This document shows, one piece after another, positions 22,037-32,270 of a stretch of DNA of 64,000 nt. Below the pieces are notes generated by a model. It saw nothing but the letters and a program-made list of their open reading frames with translations, had not been told where the DNA came from and ran no database searches. Position 1 is the first letter of the stretch. Each line of letters opens with the position of its first letter. Position numbers and translations under genes: made by a program. Source of the stretch: Lucinisca nassula (taxonomy: Eukaryota > Mollusca > Bivalvia > Lucinida > Lucinidae); the NCBI GenBank assembly GCA_963580285.1, contig OY757023.1, forward strand, positions 84,655,108-84,719,107, in the 5' to 3' direction.

Positions 22037-22260
22037 AGCCGGGGCACAGCATTTCCTACAGTATACATATGCGCCCAGCGAAGACTCAGATCAGCCTGTG
22101 CATCCGCGCGGTCTGATCAGGGTCTTCGTTGTGCGCTCTAAGGATAGCTAAGGGCCAAATGCTCCTTCACGCAGCAAGAGAAGTCTCTGGTCAGACTATA
22201 CGCAAGCACAGGCTGATCTGATTCTTCACTGATTCTTGTAGGCAATGCTGTGCCCCGGCT
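22037..22260. mobile_element. TIR MITE U
   Basis: Perfect 17 bp inverted ends AGCCGGGGCACAGCATT (22037-22053) and AATGCTGTGCCCCGGCT (22244-22260). Inside are inner palindromes ('cagatcagcctgtgcatc', 'acaggctgatctg'). 224 bp, non-coding. Confidence 0.8.
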
Positions 22261-22302
22261 CATATCCCTACACTGGTCAATTTACGGCATAATATGTATT
22301 TA

Positions 22303-22806
22303 TACTTGAAACGTAGGTTGTGGGTGCTCATTAGAACCGTCTTATAAGGGCGGTTCTAACGAGCATCCACAGCCCGTGTCTTGGAACAGAAATAAGAAAA
22401 GTTTTTGTTTGTTTGATTTGAGGTTTAACGTCCCTGACAGCACTGTAAAGGTCATTTTGGAGACGTTGCTTCCAATTTTGTGGGATTTTTACCCGACATT
22501 GAGATGAAATGACATCTCAAGCCCTGCCACCCAATGAAACAAATAGGGTTTATAAGCATGGACAGGGCGACTCGCACCGCTTTGCCTGGGCAGGCTTAGA
22601 TTCTCTAAGCGGTTCACCATTACCCGTGTGCGGGTCGGTTTCAGCTCTGCGTGGAAGCATGCATCATACAGCCCATTTATTTCTTCAAGCCCCGATGGGC
22701 GGGGGCCGAAATAAGAAAAGTTATGTATACCCCAGTGAGCCCCAGTTTTCTATATATGAAGTGGAGTATAAGGGGCTTTTCATTACACGGACTTGTAAAC
22801 ATGATG
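22303..22806 (+). mobile_element. Hairpin MITE B interrupted by a SINE
   Basis: Core palindrome 'gtgctcattagaaccgtc'/'gacggttctaa'-type and right arm ending in the complement of CATCATGTTTACAAGTCCG. The right arm is split by the SINE at 22404-22707; the bases GAAATAAGAAAAGTT appear on both sides of the insert. The left outer arm is missing. Confidence 0.85.
22404..22707 (-). mobile_element. SINE-C, full copy with 15 bp target duplication
   Basis: Minus-strand SINE. Head at right (complement of 'gatgggcgggggcc'); tail at left, ending in GACGTTAAACCTCAAATCAA and (CAAA)n. It is flanked by a perfect 15 bp duplication GAAATAAGAAAAGTT (22389-22403, 22708-22722), as expected for LINE-driven target-primed insertion. 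It lacks clear A and B boxes in its head. The 117-codon open frame over it is not a gene. Confidence 0.9.
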
Positions 22807-22809
22807 AAG

Positions 22810-23255
22810 AGATTGAAGTTTTAAAGTTGAAACAGATTCAAATTAATTTTACCTTGATTTAAGAGTATGCCTAAAATCTGCTAAGTACATGGATTTTTGT
22901 AAAGGTGAAATGGATTTAGTTTTACCTGGTCTTATTAGAAGAAGAGTCTTCGCCAATCACTAGAGGAACAGTCTGATCAGGGTCTACATTGTTTGCAACA
23001 ATGACTTTAAAATTATCTATCAAAACAAACACATACGACAATTGTTGGCATTTCGAGGGATAACAGTGCGTCAGCCATCTCACTGAAATAAACTCTTTCC
23101 AATACGAATGAATTTGATTCAAGATTTGTATTTTAAAAGAAACATGCTAGAAGTCTAGAACGCAGCCTATTGCATCTTTACCCATTGTCTGCTAGTGGGC
23201 CTCTTCCATTGTTATATGTTGGACAAGTCCATTTGTCAAAAGAGGAGTCAGGTCT
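22810..23255. other. No gene recognised
   Basis: AT-rich; a K-like fragment ('cagtctgatcagggtctaca' near 22971-22990) is the only recognisable item. Confidence 0.35.
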
Positions 23256-23379
23256 ATTTTTTAGCTCACCTGAGCAAAGCTGAAGGTGAGCTTTTGTGAT
23301 CATCTTTTGTCCGTCGTACGTGCGTCCTGCGTCGTTCGACGTGCGTCGTGCGACGTGCGTCGTCAATATTCACCTTGTT

Positions 23380-25230
23380 AAGAATCTAGAGACCACAATT
23401 TTGCTTCAGCCTTCATGAAACTCTACCAGAATGTTTATCTTAATGATATCTGGGTCAAGATCGAATATGGGTTATGTCAGGTCAAAATGTAAGTCAGTAG
23501 GTCAAATCATAGAAAAATCTTGTTAAGACTCTAGAGGCCACAGTTTTGGTCCAATCATCCTGAAACTTGCTCAGAATTATCATCCTGTCAATATCTCGGT
23601 CAAGTTTGAATATGGGTCATGTCGGGTCAAAAAGTAGGTCAGCAGGTCAAATCATAGAAAAACCTTGTTAAGACTCTAGAGACCACAGTTTTGGTCCAGT
23701 CATCCTGTAACTTGCCCATAATGATCATCCTGACAATATCTCGGTCAAGTTCGAATATGGGTCATGTCATAGAAAAATCTTGTTAAGACGCTAGAGGCCA
23801 CATTTTGGTCCAATCATCCTGAAACTTGCTCGGAATGATCATCCTGTCAATATCTGGGTCAAGTTCGAATATGGGTCACGTCGGGTCAAAAAGTAGGTCA
23901 GCAGGTCAAATCATAGAAAACCCTTGTTAAGACTCTAGGGGCCACAGTTTTAGTCCAACCATCCTGTAACTTGCCCAGTATGATCATCCTGACAATATCT
24001 CGGTCAAGTTCGAATATGGATCATGTCGGGCCAAAAAGTAGGTCAGTAGGTCAAATCATAGAAAAACCTTGTTAACGCGCTAGAGGCCAGAGTTTTAGTC
24101 CAATCATCCTCAAATTTGCACAGAATGATCATCCTGACAAAATCTCGGTCACGTTCGAATACGGGTCATTTCGGGTCAAAAAGTAGGTCAGTAGGTCAAA
24201 TCATAGAAAAACATTGTTAAGACTCTAGAGGCCACAGTTTTGGTCCAATCATCCTCAAGCTTGCTCAGAAGATAATCCTGTCAATATCTTGGTCATGTAC
24301 GAATATGGGTCATATCGGGTCAAAAAGTAGGTCAGTAGGTCAAATCATAGAAAACCTAGAGGCCACAGTTTTGGTCCAATCATCCTGCAACTTGTTCAGA
24401 ATGATCATCCCGACAATATCTCGGTCAAGTTCGAATACGGGTCATATGTGATCAAAAAGTAGGTCAGTAGGTCAAATCATAGAAAAACGTTAAGACTCTA
24501 GTGGACACAGTTTTGGTCCAATCATCCTCAAATTTGCTCAGAATGATCATCCTGACAAAATCCCGGTCAAGTTCAAATACGGGTCATTTCGGATCAAAAA
24601 GTAGGTCAGTAGGTCAAATCATAGAAGAACATTGTTATTACTCTAGAGGCCACAGTTTAGGTCCAATCATCCTCAAACTTGCTCAGAATGATTATCCCGT
24701 CAATATCTTGGTCATGTACGAATATGGGCCTTGTCGGCTCAAAAAGTAGGTCAGTAGGTCAAATAATAGAAAAACTTGTTAAGACTCTAGAGGCCACATT
24801 TTTGGTCCAATCATCCTGAAACTTGCTCAGAATGATCATCCTGACAATATCTCGGTCAAGTTCGAATATGGGTCATGTGGGATCAGAAAGTAGGTCAGTA
24901 GTTCAAACCATAGATAAAATTTGTTTACACTCTAGAGGCTATAGTTATGGTCCAATCATCCTCAAATTTGATAAGAATGATCATCCTGACACTATCTCGG
25001 TCAAGTTCAAATTTGGGTCATTTGGGATCAAAACGTAGGTCAGTAAGTCAAATCATAGAAAAACCTTAACACTGTAGAGGCCACAGTTTAGGTCCAATCA
25101 TCATCAATCTTGCTCAGAATGATCATCTCTACAATATCCAGGTGAAGTTCGAATATGGGTCAAGTGGGTTTAAAAGGAGGTCAGTAGGTCAAATCATAGA
25201 AAAACCTTGTTTACACTCTAGAGACCGCAA
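23380..25230 (+). repeat. ~144 bp tandem array, about 13 units
   Basis: 'gttaagactctagaggccac' 'agttttggtccaatcatcct' 'cagaatgatcatcctgacaa' 'tatctcggtcaagttcgaat' and 'gtaggtcagtaggtcaaatc' recur at about 144 bp intervals from 23380 to 25210. One unit is shortened (near 23740-23790). Confidence 0.9.
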
Positions 25231-25329
25231 TTTTTAGCTCACCTGATCAAAGCTCAAGGTGAACTTTTGTGGTCACCTTTTGTCCGTTGTAAGTGCGTCG
25301 TGCATCATTCATCATGTGACGCGCGGCGT

Positions 25330-25860
25330 CAACATTTACCTTGTTCATCCTCTAGAGACCACAATTTTGCTTCAGCCTTTATGAAACTTTACCAGAATGT
25401 TTGTCTTGATGATGTCTGGGTCAAGTTCGAATATGGGTCATATCAGACAAAAACTTGGTCACTAGGTCAAATTGCTTGAAATCCTTGTTCACCCTCTAGA
25501 GACAGTAGTTTTGCTTCAAACTTCATGAAACTTTACCAAAATGTTTCACTTGATGATATCTGAGTCAGGTTTGAATATGGACCATGTCAGGTCAAAAACT
25601 AGGTCACTAGGTCAAATTCCTTGAAAACCTTGTTCACCCTCTAGAGACTTCAATTTCACTTCAATCTTCATGAAACTTTACCAGAATGTTTGTCTTGATG
25701 ATATCTGGGTCAAGTTCGACAATTGTTCATGTCAGGTCAGAAACTAGGTCACTAGGTCAAATTCCTTGAAAACCTTGTACAGCCTCGAGAGGCCGCGATT
25801 TTTGCTTCAATCTTCAATCTCTACGAAGAGTGTTCAGATGATAGCGTCAAAAAAACTCGT
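25330..25860 (+). repeat. Second array of array C, ~145 bp units, 4 copies
   Basis: A related unit ('cctctagagacc.caattt', 'cttcatgaaactttaccaga', 'atgtttgtcttgatgatatc', 'aaactaggtcactaggtcaa') repeats four times. It is closer to the first unit of the left array (23380-23470) than to the others. Confidence 0.85.
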
Positions 25861-25987
25861 AGCATCTACCTTGTCAAACTTCAATATTAAGGATGTAAAT
25901 CTCTTTCCTCAGGTGAGCGATGTAGGACCACCATGGTCCTCTTGTTTGTTTGTTTGCTTGTTTGTTTTGTTCTATTTTTGACGGAAA

Positions 25988-26092
25988 ATCCTGTTAGCAA
26001 ATAGTGTAGGCCCTGATCAGACGCCGCGATCTGGGTCTGCATTGTTTGCCAAGGTACCCCTTTAGGGGTTTCCCGCATACAATGGGTTATGC
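25988..26092 (-). mobile_element. Hairpin MITE K copy
   Basis: Inverted copy: 'tgttagcaaatagtgtaggc', 'ctgatcagacgccgcg' and 'gtttgccaaggtaccccttt', ending 'aatgggtta'. The right arm of the palindrome is shortened. Confidence 0.65.
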
Positions 26093-26158
26093 ATGTCCTG
26101 GAGCAACATGCCCACCGCGAGAAGCAAAAACGGCATTCGAGCGTGTGTGCTCGCTGAT

Positions 26159-26315
26159 ACAGTACGAAAACAGGCCCATTCAAATACATGTATATTGAAA
26201 ATTTTATTGCCGAAAATGAAAATGTTTAGATAAAAAGTTCTGATAACCATGTATTTAATATTTCTGCTCTAAAACATAGGCTGTGAAGAACCGCCCGTTA
26301 GAAGTTCGTGTTGCC
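26159..26315 (+). mobile_element. Hairpin MITE A, truncated
   Basis: Left arm from 'agtacgaaaacaggcccatt' to 'atttctgctctaaaacatag', then a damaged centre (GAACCGCCCGTTAGAAG). The right half is missing. Confidence 0.65.
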
Positions 26316-26336
26316 GACGGTTAATATAATATACCT

Positions 26337-26533
26337 CGGCTCGTGTTCCCTTCCGCTAATTCAGGAAGGGCAGTTGTCAGTTTCTGGGGAAAGAATGTTC
26401 ACTGTCCTGGTTAACCGCTTACGTATAAGCCTGTCCAGGAAAAGTGCGGATAGGTAAACTGGCCGGCTCAAAACTGACCTAAGTAATGTTGACTGGGCCG
26501 TTAAACACAAATACAAACAAACAAACAAACCTC
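26337..26533 (+). mobile_element. tRNA-derived SINE, 5'-truncated
   Basis: Matches the body of the SINE at 51099-51395 ('ccttccgctaattcaggaag', 'ggcagttgtcagtttctgg', 'aaactggccggctcaa', 'ttgactgggccgttaaac') with an (AACA)n tail; the tRNA-like head is missing. Confidence 0.8.
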
Positions 26534-26910
26534 GGCTCGTGAACCTTCGGGTGAGGCTGTATAGGTCTATATATATTCGTACACGCATGAGGTCATATCG
26601 GTCCATTACGTGACGCTATTTTGAACGCCACTGATATCAGTGTCAAGCTCAACGCCGCGGCCTGGACTATTTCTTTTTCGGAGCTTAGCTCTACAAAAAA
26701 GTCAATTTTATAGCTCTTTAGGGGAAAAATATAGATGTCATGTAAAAATATCCAGTGTCAACTCCCTAGGCAGGTCCGTCCAATTTATATGCATAAAGCA
26801 CCTCGGACCAACATAAAGCTATCCAGGCCGATATAGGCCTGCCTATAGTACTTAACGCGAGATGAGACACGCAATAACATCGAATTATTCAGCTAGGAAA
26901 AAGACAGTAT
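26534..26910. other. No gene recognised
   Basis: No supported gene or element. Confidence 0.3.
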
Positions 26911-26914
26911 AGTA

Positions 26915-28101
26915 CGGAACCCGGGAAGGGACATTTCTGTTCCCGTTCTAGCAGAACAGAAATTAAAACAATAAAATTAGCGTGCATTGGAAAACAAAAA
27001 AAAAAATATGTCGTTTAAACGATATAATATGTCGTTTAAACGACATATTTATCGGTTTCCTTTCCACTCTGAAAAAGTAGGGTGGAATTAAAAACAATAA
27101 AATTAGAATGGAACAGAAAACAAAAATACATTTCTTGTATTCTGTTCCACTCTGGAAAAATAGCGTGAAATTTGAAACAATAAAATTAGCATGGAACAGA
27201 AAACAAAAATATGTTGTTTACACGACATATTTCTTGTTTTCCTTTCCACTCTGAAAAAGGTGGGGTGGAATTTAAAACAATAAAAATAGAATGGAACAGA
27301 AAACATAATAATGTCGTTTAAACGACATATTTCTTGTTTTCCTTTCCACTCTGAAAAAAAGTAGCGTGGAATTTAAAACAATAAAGATATCGTTTAATCG
27401 ACATAATTTGTTTATTTATTTTTATTCATATATATTAAAAATAAATTTCGGTTATGCTATGTGGTACAAATAAGAAAAATATGTTGTTGTTTTTTTTTTT
27501 GTTGTTGTTTTTTTCTTTGTTTCATAGAAGTCGCCTTTTTGGAGATATGAAAAACAACACAATGTCGCACGGATGTATTTTTGTAATGTTATCATCGACG
27601 GAATATCTCAGCAACTCTCCCTAAGACAAATGATTGTTAGGAGCTACAAGGATGCGAACGCGGTTGTGGATGCCCTTCAGAGCCGCCTCATTTGGGCGGT
27701 TCTTGCGGGTACCCACAACCTATGTTCACTGAAGATTTATTGGCTATTAAAAGTGTAATTTTTGTGGCCTTAAAGGAATACATGAGAATACGTTTCAACG
27801 AACTGTGTTGCTATCCTGCATATCATTGTATGTTTGTTTATTGTATATATGCTCATGGGCCATCACACCTCATCATTAATCGCATTAATTAGTTAGTTTA
27901 AACGATATATTTTTTGTTTTCTGTTCCATTCTAATTTTATTGTTTTAAATTCCACCCTACTTTTTCAGAGTGGAAAAAAAAAACAAGAAATATTATATCG
28001 TTTAAACGACATATTTCTTGTTTTCCTCTCCACTCTAATTTTATCGGTTTAAATTCTGTTCTGCTAGATACTGGAACAGACATGTCCGTTCCCGGGTTCC
28101 G
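26915..28101. mobile_element. TIR element H, GTCGTTTAAACGAC palindromes
   Basis: Ends CGGAACCCGGGAAGGGACAT (left) and the complement of CGGAACCCGGGAACGGACAT (right). The inverted similarity continues ~70 bp through 'ctgttcc..gttctagcagaa'. About 500 bp of the left half and 200 bp of the right half are made of ~100 bp units with 'ataaaattag', 'ggaacagaaaacaaaaata', the 14 bp palindrome GTCGTTTAAACGAC and 'cctttccactctgaaaaag'. A middle segment (27420-27890) holds MITE B pieces. Termini are nearly those of element I at 10.0 kb. No transposase. Confidence 0.8.
27526..27740 (-). mobile_element. Hairpin MITE B fragments inside H
   Basis: An outer arm ('cctttttggagatatgaaaa', 'acaatgtcgcacggatgtat') and, 60 bp away, the core palindrome GAGCCGCCTCATTTGGGCGG with 'gggtacccacaacctatgtt'. 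Order and spacing are disturbed. Confidence 0.6.
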
Positions 28102-28599
28102 TAGTATAGGGACTACCTTGCCACACACTCTTGTGCCACCGTCAAACCTTCACCTCTTCCAACGCTGACATTCGATATGAGGTATATTAGTCGCAGATAA
28201 GATTGACTAGGCGGAGCTATTCAGGGGTCAGTTTCATCAAAGCATTTGCGACGTATTTTCGTCTTAAAAAGATCGTACGAAGTTCTTACGTCAAAAATCC
28301 TGTTTCATCAAATGCTCGAGATCTGCGATGTTAGCACATTTTGTCGTATCTCTAGATGAATATTTACACATCGCACATTGGAATTTACGTCTTAAACTTT
28401 GGACACGGAAGAAGATAACGTTATAGAAACCTACGCTCATTTTTAAAAGTGTGGTACGTAATTTGTCATTTCGCCATCGAAGATCACGCCCATTACATAT
28501 ACAAGTCCATGCAATGAAGACCCCTCGAAACAGACCCCTTTGTTATAATCTTTAGTTTGGGTTTGGGTTGAGGGTTTTTCTTACTTTTTCAATAAAGAT

Positions 28600-28665
28600 T
28601 GAGGGTACTCGTTAGTAGCGCCTCTTTGTGGTTGTGCTTACGAGTACCCTCAATCCATATTTCAT
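28600..28665 (+). mobile_element. Hairpin core inside G
   Basis: 'gagggtactcgttagtagcg' / 'cttacgagtaccctcaat' is a degenerate form of the hairpin MITE core; its counterpart in the other G copy is at about 47315-47360. It was therefore present before the two copies separated. Confidence 0.6.
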
Positions 28666-28794
28666 GGTGTAACCTAGAATCGACGCTGGCTTTTGCCCAT
28701 CGGGGCTTGGAGACATAGTGCTTCCGCTCAGAGCTAACACCGACCAAACATGATTACTTGTTAACCGCTTGGATTGTAAAATAGGAGTAAAACA

Positions 28795-29095
28795 AATATC
28801 AGCAATCGATACAATTAACTTACTTCATCCATCAAAGACACCAAAGAGAAAGAAACACAAATAATAAGCGACCAGACCATAATGGAAACCTAAACAAAGG
28901 AAGGCCATAAGGACAGTTACTTTCCCACAAAATGGCCAAATAGCCAACCAAAATAAAAAGACACAAGTGATACACACAGTAAGTAACAAACAACAACATA
29001 AATAAACCGCCACAGAAGAACCGCCTTGGAACGGTCAGTGGAAAGAATTCCACTGGGGGGGGGGGGGGGGGGCTTAAATCGAACTTACATGGCCA
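28795..29095 (+). repeat. Dispersed repeat Q, copy 2
   Basis: Begins 'atcagcaatcgatacaatta' and ends 'tggaacggtcagtggaaaga', 'attccact', then 18 G (29055-29072) and 'cttaaatcg'. It is absent at the matching place in G copy 2, so it was inserted later. Confidence 0.75.
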
Positions 29096-29394
29096 TAATC
29101 CTCGCCCTTACCTCTGTCGCGGTATACACTAATTTTGTTTAGTCCGCATGACGGCTTCCTAACTCATCAATGTAACATCTCCGAGAACATACAAATAAAA
29201 AAACTACAGAGATGAAACAAGGTTGAGGACTCTGCAGCATACAACAACAGAATTGCTGGAGCTAAAGAAAACCAACAGTTAGACTCCGAGGGGCCCGTCC
29301 AAAGACGGAGCATCAGGCGCCAACCAACATAAAGAATACTAAAATAAAATAAAATTCCATTTATGCTTTTACGCTGGAACCGTCATATAATCTT

Positions 29395-29640
29395 AAGCCC
29401 GACCCACCGCTGTGCAATCAAAGAGGGAAGCAAAGTTGCCAACCGTGATTGGGTTAACCACCATGCATGCCTGCCCAAGAAAAGTGGTGCGAGTGGGACC
29501 GCTCCTTAAACCATAGCGGTTTCTTTGGTCGGTAGGGTTTATAATGTCACTTCACGTCAAGGTTGGGAAAAGTCTTACAAAATCGAAAGCAGCGTCTCCA
29601 AAATGACCTAAGTACATGTACATTGTACCAAGGGTTTGAG
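29395..29640 (+). repeat. Old SINE-C-related copy in G
   Basis: Diverged SINE sequence ('gcctgcccaagaaaagtggt', 'cagcgtctccaaaatgacct') with an inverted match at 47040-47285 in G copy 2. Confidence 0.6.
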
Positions 29641-29784
29641 TGGACTTAAAACCTCAATAGAACCAACGGGTTCAGGTAGTTCTAACGATTACCCACAATC
29701 TGCGATTAGACTTTTGATTAAAATGAAGACTCAGTGTACCTCAGATCGACACTTAAAACGAGAATTGTGAATACAACACAGATG

Positions 29785-30625
29785 CCCCCGCCCAGGGACC
29801 ATCCTCACCAAGAAAAAGGCGTGTTGCCAAAAGAAAGGCCGCAGAGCTCGGCTGGAAAACTGTCCTTTAGAACATCGGCGTAGTTGCGTGTAATGTCGTT
29901 TACATCTTGGAAAAAGTGTGTATCATCATTCAGATATGAATCAAATCCATAAACAAATAAATTACAATTCTGTGACATTGATCTTGAGTTTTGGTTTTAC
30001 GACCCTTTCAAGATTATTTTATTTCGAGCCGATCATTAATCATGTGTGGATAAAAACGAAACGGAGTAGCCGGAGAAACGACCTGTATCTTTCATCATAC
30101 CAAATACGAACTAGATCCATTAAATTGATTGGGAAATATGAGCTCTTGTTAAAAAACGTTGACATTAAACAATTCTGAGTCTGTAACCTTGACCTTGAGG
30201 TCATGGGCATGGCCGCGATTATGTTGAAAATTATGAGTCCGTGACCTTGACCTTGGGGTCAAGGGCATTGGTGCGGGTACGCTGAATAAACGTTAAATGT
30301 GTATCTATCATCGTACCAAATATGAACGAAATCAATTAAATGATGTTAAAAATATGAGCTCCTATATGATTTCAATATTTAAAGTTTTCTAAGTCCATGA
30401 CATGACCTAGAGCTCAAAGGTAAGAACCAGTGTATTGCTGAATAAACCTTTTGACCTATACATATCATCACAATTCCATCATATGGTCTGGAAAATATGA
30501 GCTCTTAAAAATTTACAATACCTTAATCCGAGGTTACAGGATTGCATACGTACACCCCATACGGAGGGACGTACGTACATGTGCGTACGCTCGTATGTAC
30601 GAAAACCTTTAATGTCGACGGAGTT
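29785..30625 (+). repeat. Array-D-like module inside G
   Basis: 'acacagatgcccccgcccag', then units with 'gtgaccttgaccttgaggtc', 'accaaatatgaac' and 'aaatatgagctctt', then 'gaggttacaggat' and a (GTAC)-rich stretch near 30567-30600. Same vocabulary as the element at 42440-43918. The matching inverted block lies at 46205-46960. Confidence 0.65.
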
Positions 30626-30839
30626 GGGAGGGGATCATGGTCTTGCGTACTGTTCTTTCGTCTATGTGCAGGCGATTGTATAATTGTGCATACATGTAGC
30701 TATAGAACAGGTTCTTTGGAATTTAAAATCAGTAGGATCTATGTTGGAAATGAACTGATTTTTTTTTTTCATTGAAAGGCTGAAGGGCCTGACAGACGAA
30801 CAATCAATGGAAAATATTTTCTACAGACCATTACTTACG

Positions 30840-31138
30840 CCCCCGCCCATCGGGGCTTGAAGAAATAGATGGGCTGCATGATGCTTCATCGCAGAGCTGA
30901 AACCGACCGCACACAAGTATTGGTAAACCGCTTAGAGGATCTAAGTCTTCCCAGGCAAAGCAATACGAGCCGGACCGTCCATGCTTATAAACCCTATTGG
31001 TTTCATTTTGGGACAGGGCTTGAGACGCCATCTCTCAGTATCAAGTAAAAGTCCCACAAAATTGGAAGAAACGTCTCCAAAATGACCTAAACAGTGTTGA
31101 CGGGGACGTTAAACCTCAAATCAAACAAACAAACAAAC
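30840..31138 (+). mobile_element. SINE-C in G copy 1, target duplication CAGACCATT
   Basis: Full SINE-C with CAAA tail, flanked by CAGACCATT (about 30824-30832 and 31138-31147). G copy 2 has the unoccupied site ('ggcaatggtctgtttatagc' near 45997-46016). Confidence 0.9.
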
Positions 31139-31383
31139 AGACCATTGCCAACAGCAAACCGGAGCTGAAAACTGATATACGTTAAATGCAATATGTCAAT
31201 TAACGTTATATGCGGTTCCTTATTAAAAAACGTGATGTATTGAGGTTTTGTGTTAAAATCGTGCATAAACTGTGTTCTAAGTTCATACGATAAATTGAAT
31301 CTTGTATCCATGCGCTTGTATTACTGAATTTGTTAAATTGAGCGTGAAAAGTTAATAAAATGCTCAGCGAAGTCTCACATGTT

Positions 31384-31671
31384 ATCTAATATTAAAATAG
31401 ATGGGCTGCATGATGCTTTCACGCAGCGCTGAAACCAATCGCACGCGTGAGTACTGGTAAACCGCTTAGAGGTTATAAGCATGCCCAGGAACTTAAGTGG
31501 TGCTAGTTGGACCGTCCATGCATATAAACCCTATTTGTGTCATTGGGCGGCAGGGCTTGAGTTGTCATTTTATCTCAATGCCGGGTAAAAGTAGCAACAT
31601 TTCCAAAATGACCTATACAGTGTTGACTGGGACGTTAAACCTCAAATCAATCAAACAAAATCTAATATTAA
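31384..31671 (+). mobile_element. SINE-C, 5'-truncated, with 12 bp target duplication
   Basis: SINE body 31396-31659, missing the first ~20 bp of the head, flanked by ATCTAATATTAA (31384-31395 and 31660-31671). The corresponding place in G copy 2 ('ataatattagatgacatg', ~45415-45432) is empty. 5' truncation plus a target duplication is typical of reverse-transcribed insertions. Confidence 0.9.
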
Positions 31672-31696
31672 CAATACACTTGCACTCATGCTGAAG

Positions 31697-31716
31697 CCCC
31701 CCCCCCCCCCCCCCCC
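31697..31716. repeat. C20 homopolymer
   Basis: A pure run of 20 C; the matching place in G copy 2 has a 15 G run at 45379-45393. Confidence 0.95.
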
Positions 31717-32270
31717 ACAACCAAATTTACTGACAAACACGCTTGTAAAAAGTTCATTACGAACAGCACAGAACAGAACCATATCTTTATTAAATATTCT
31801 CAGGCCACAATAATACATGGCATAGAGACATACAGTCTTTGTAAAAATAGCCATCGGAAGAGATGGCAAATCCCCCGACCAAAAGCCAATATGGCCTTCA
31901 GAAGATTGTTCACCAATAGAAAGAGCGCCAGAATTAAACCAGCAATATATCACAAAAGTTTTGGAGTTATGGCCATCACAAGATTATACTGTCAGGGGAG
32001 ATAACTAAAAAACCAGGGCACTCAGAATTATGGTTCTTGCACATGAAATGCCTGCTTAAGCTCATGTATTTCTGTACGAACTACCATTAAAATATGTGTC
32101 AAAGGGTATTGGAAATATGGTGATCACAAACTGGCCATACTGTTATATTGGAAGGGTAGATAACTCAAATACCACAGCACCAACTGTTGTGGTTCTTGCA
32201 CATGACACCCCTTCTGTACCTTGTATACAATTGCGCCAAGTTCCTTCAATATATCTCAAAGGGTGTTGGA

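Larger units (their letters stand above)
23256..25944 (+). mobile_element. Composite tandem-array element, HINE-like (array C)
   Basis: Starts TTTTTAGCTCACCTGAGC at 23256 and has a second, related start TTTTTAGCTCACCTGATC at 25232, but only one end: CAGGTGAGC, the hairpin AGGACCACCATGGTCCT (25924-25940) and CTTG at 25941-25944. The first array (to ~25230) is cut off by the second start. The 3' terminus matches arrays A and B. Non-coding. The two-start structure could be insertion of one copy in another with loss of the first's end, or a rolling-circle read-through product. Confidence 0.75.

Noticed and set aside
22509..22862. 117-codon open frame, with similar ones at 45497-45862 and 52113-52352
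   Set aside because: All cross SINE-C copies in the same frame; their similarity is that of the SINE.
17790..25860. CRISPR-like regular repeats
   Set aside because: The units are contiguous ~144-165 bp tandem repeats with no unique spacers, in animal DNA.
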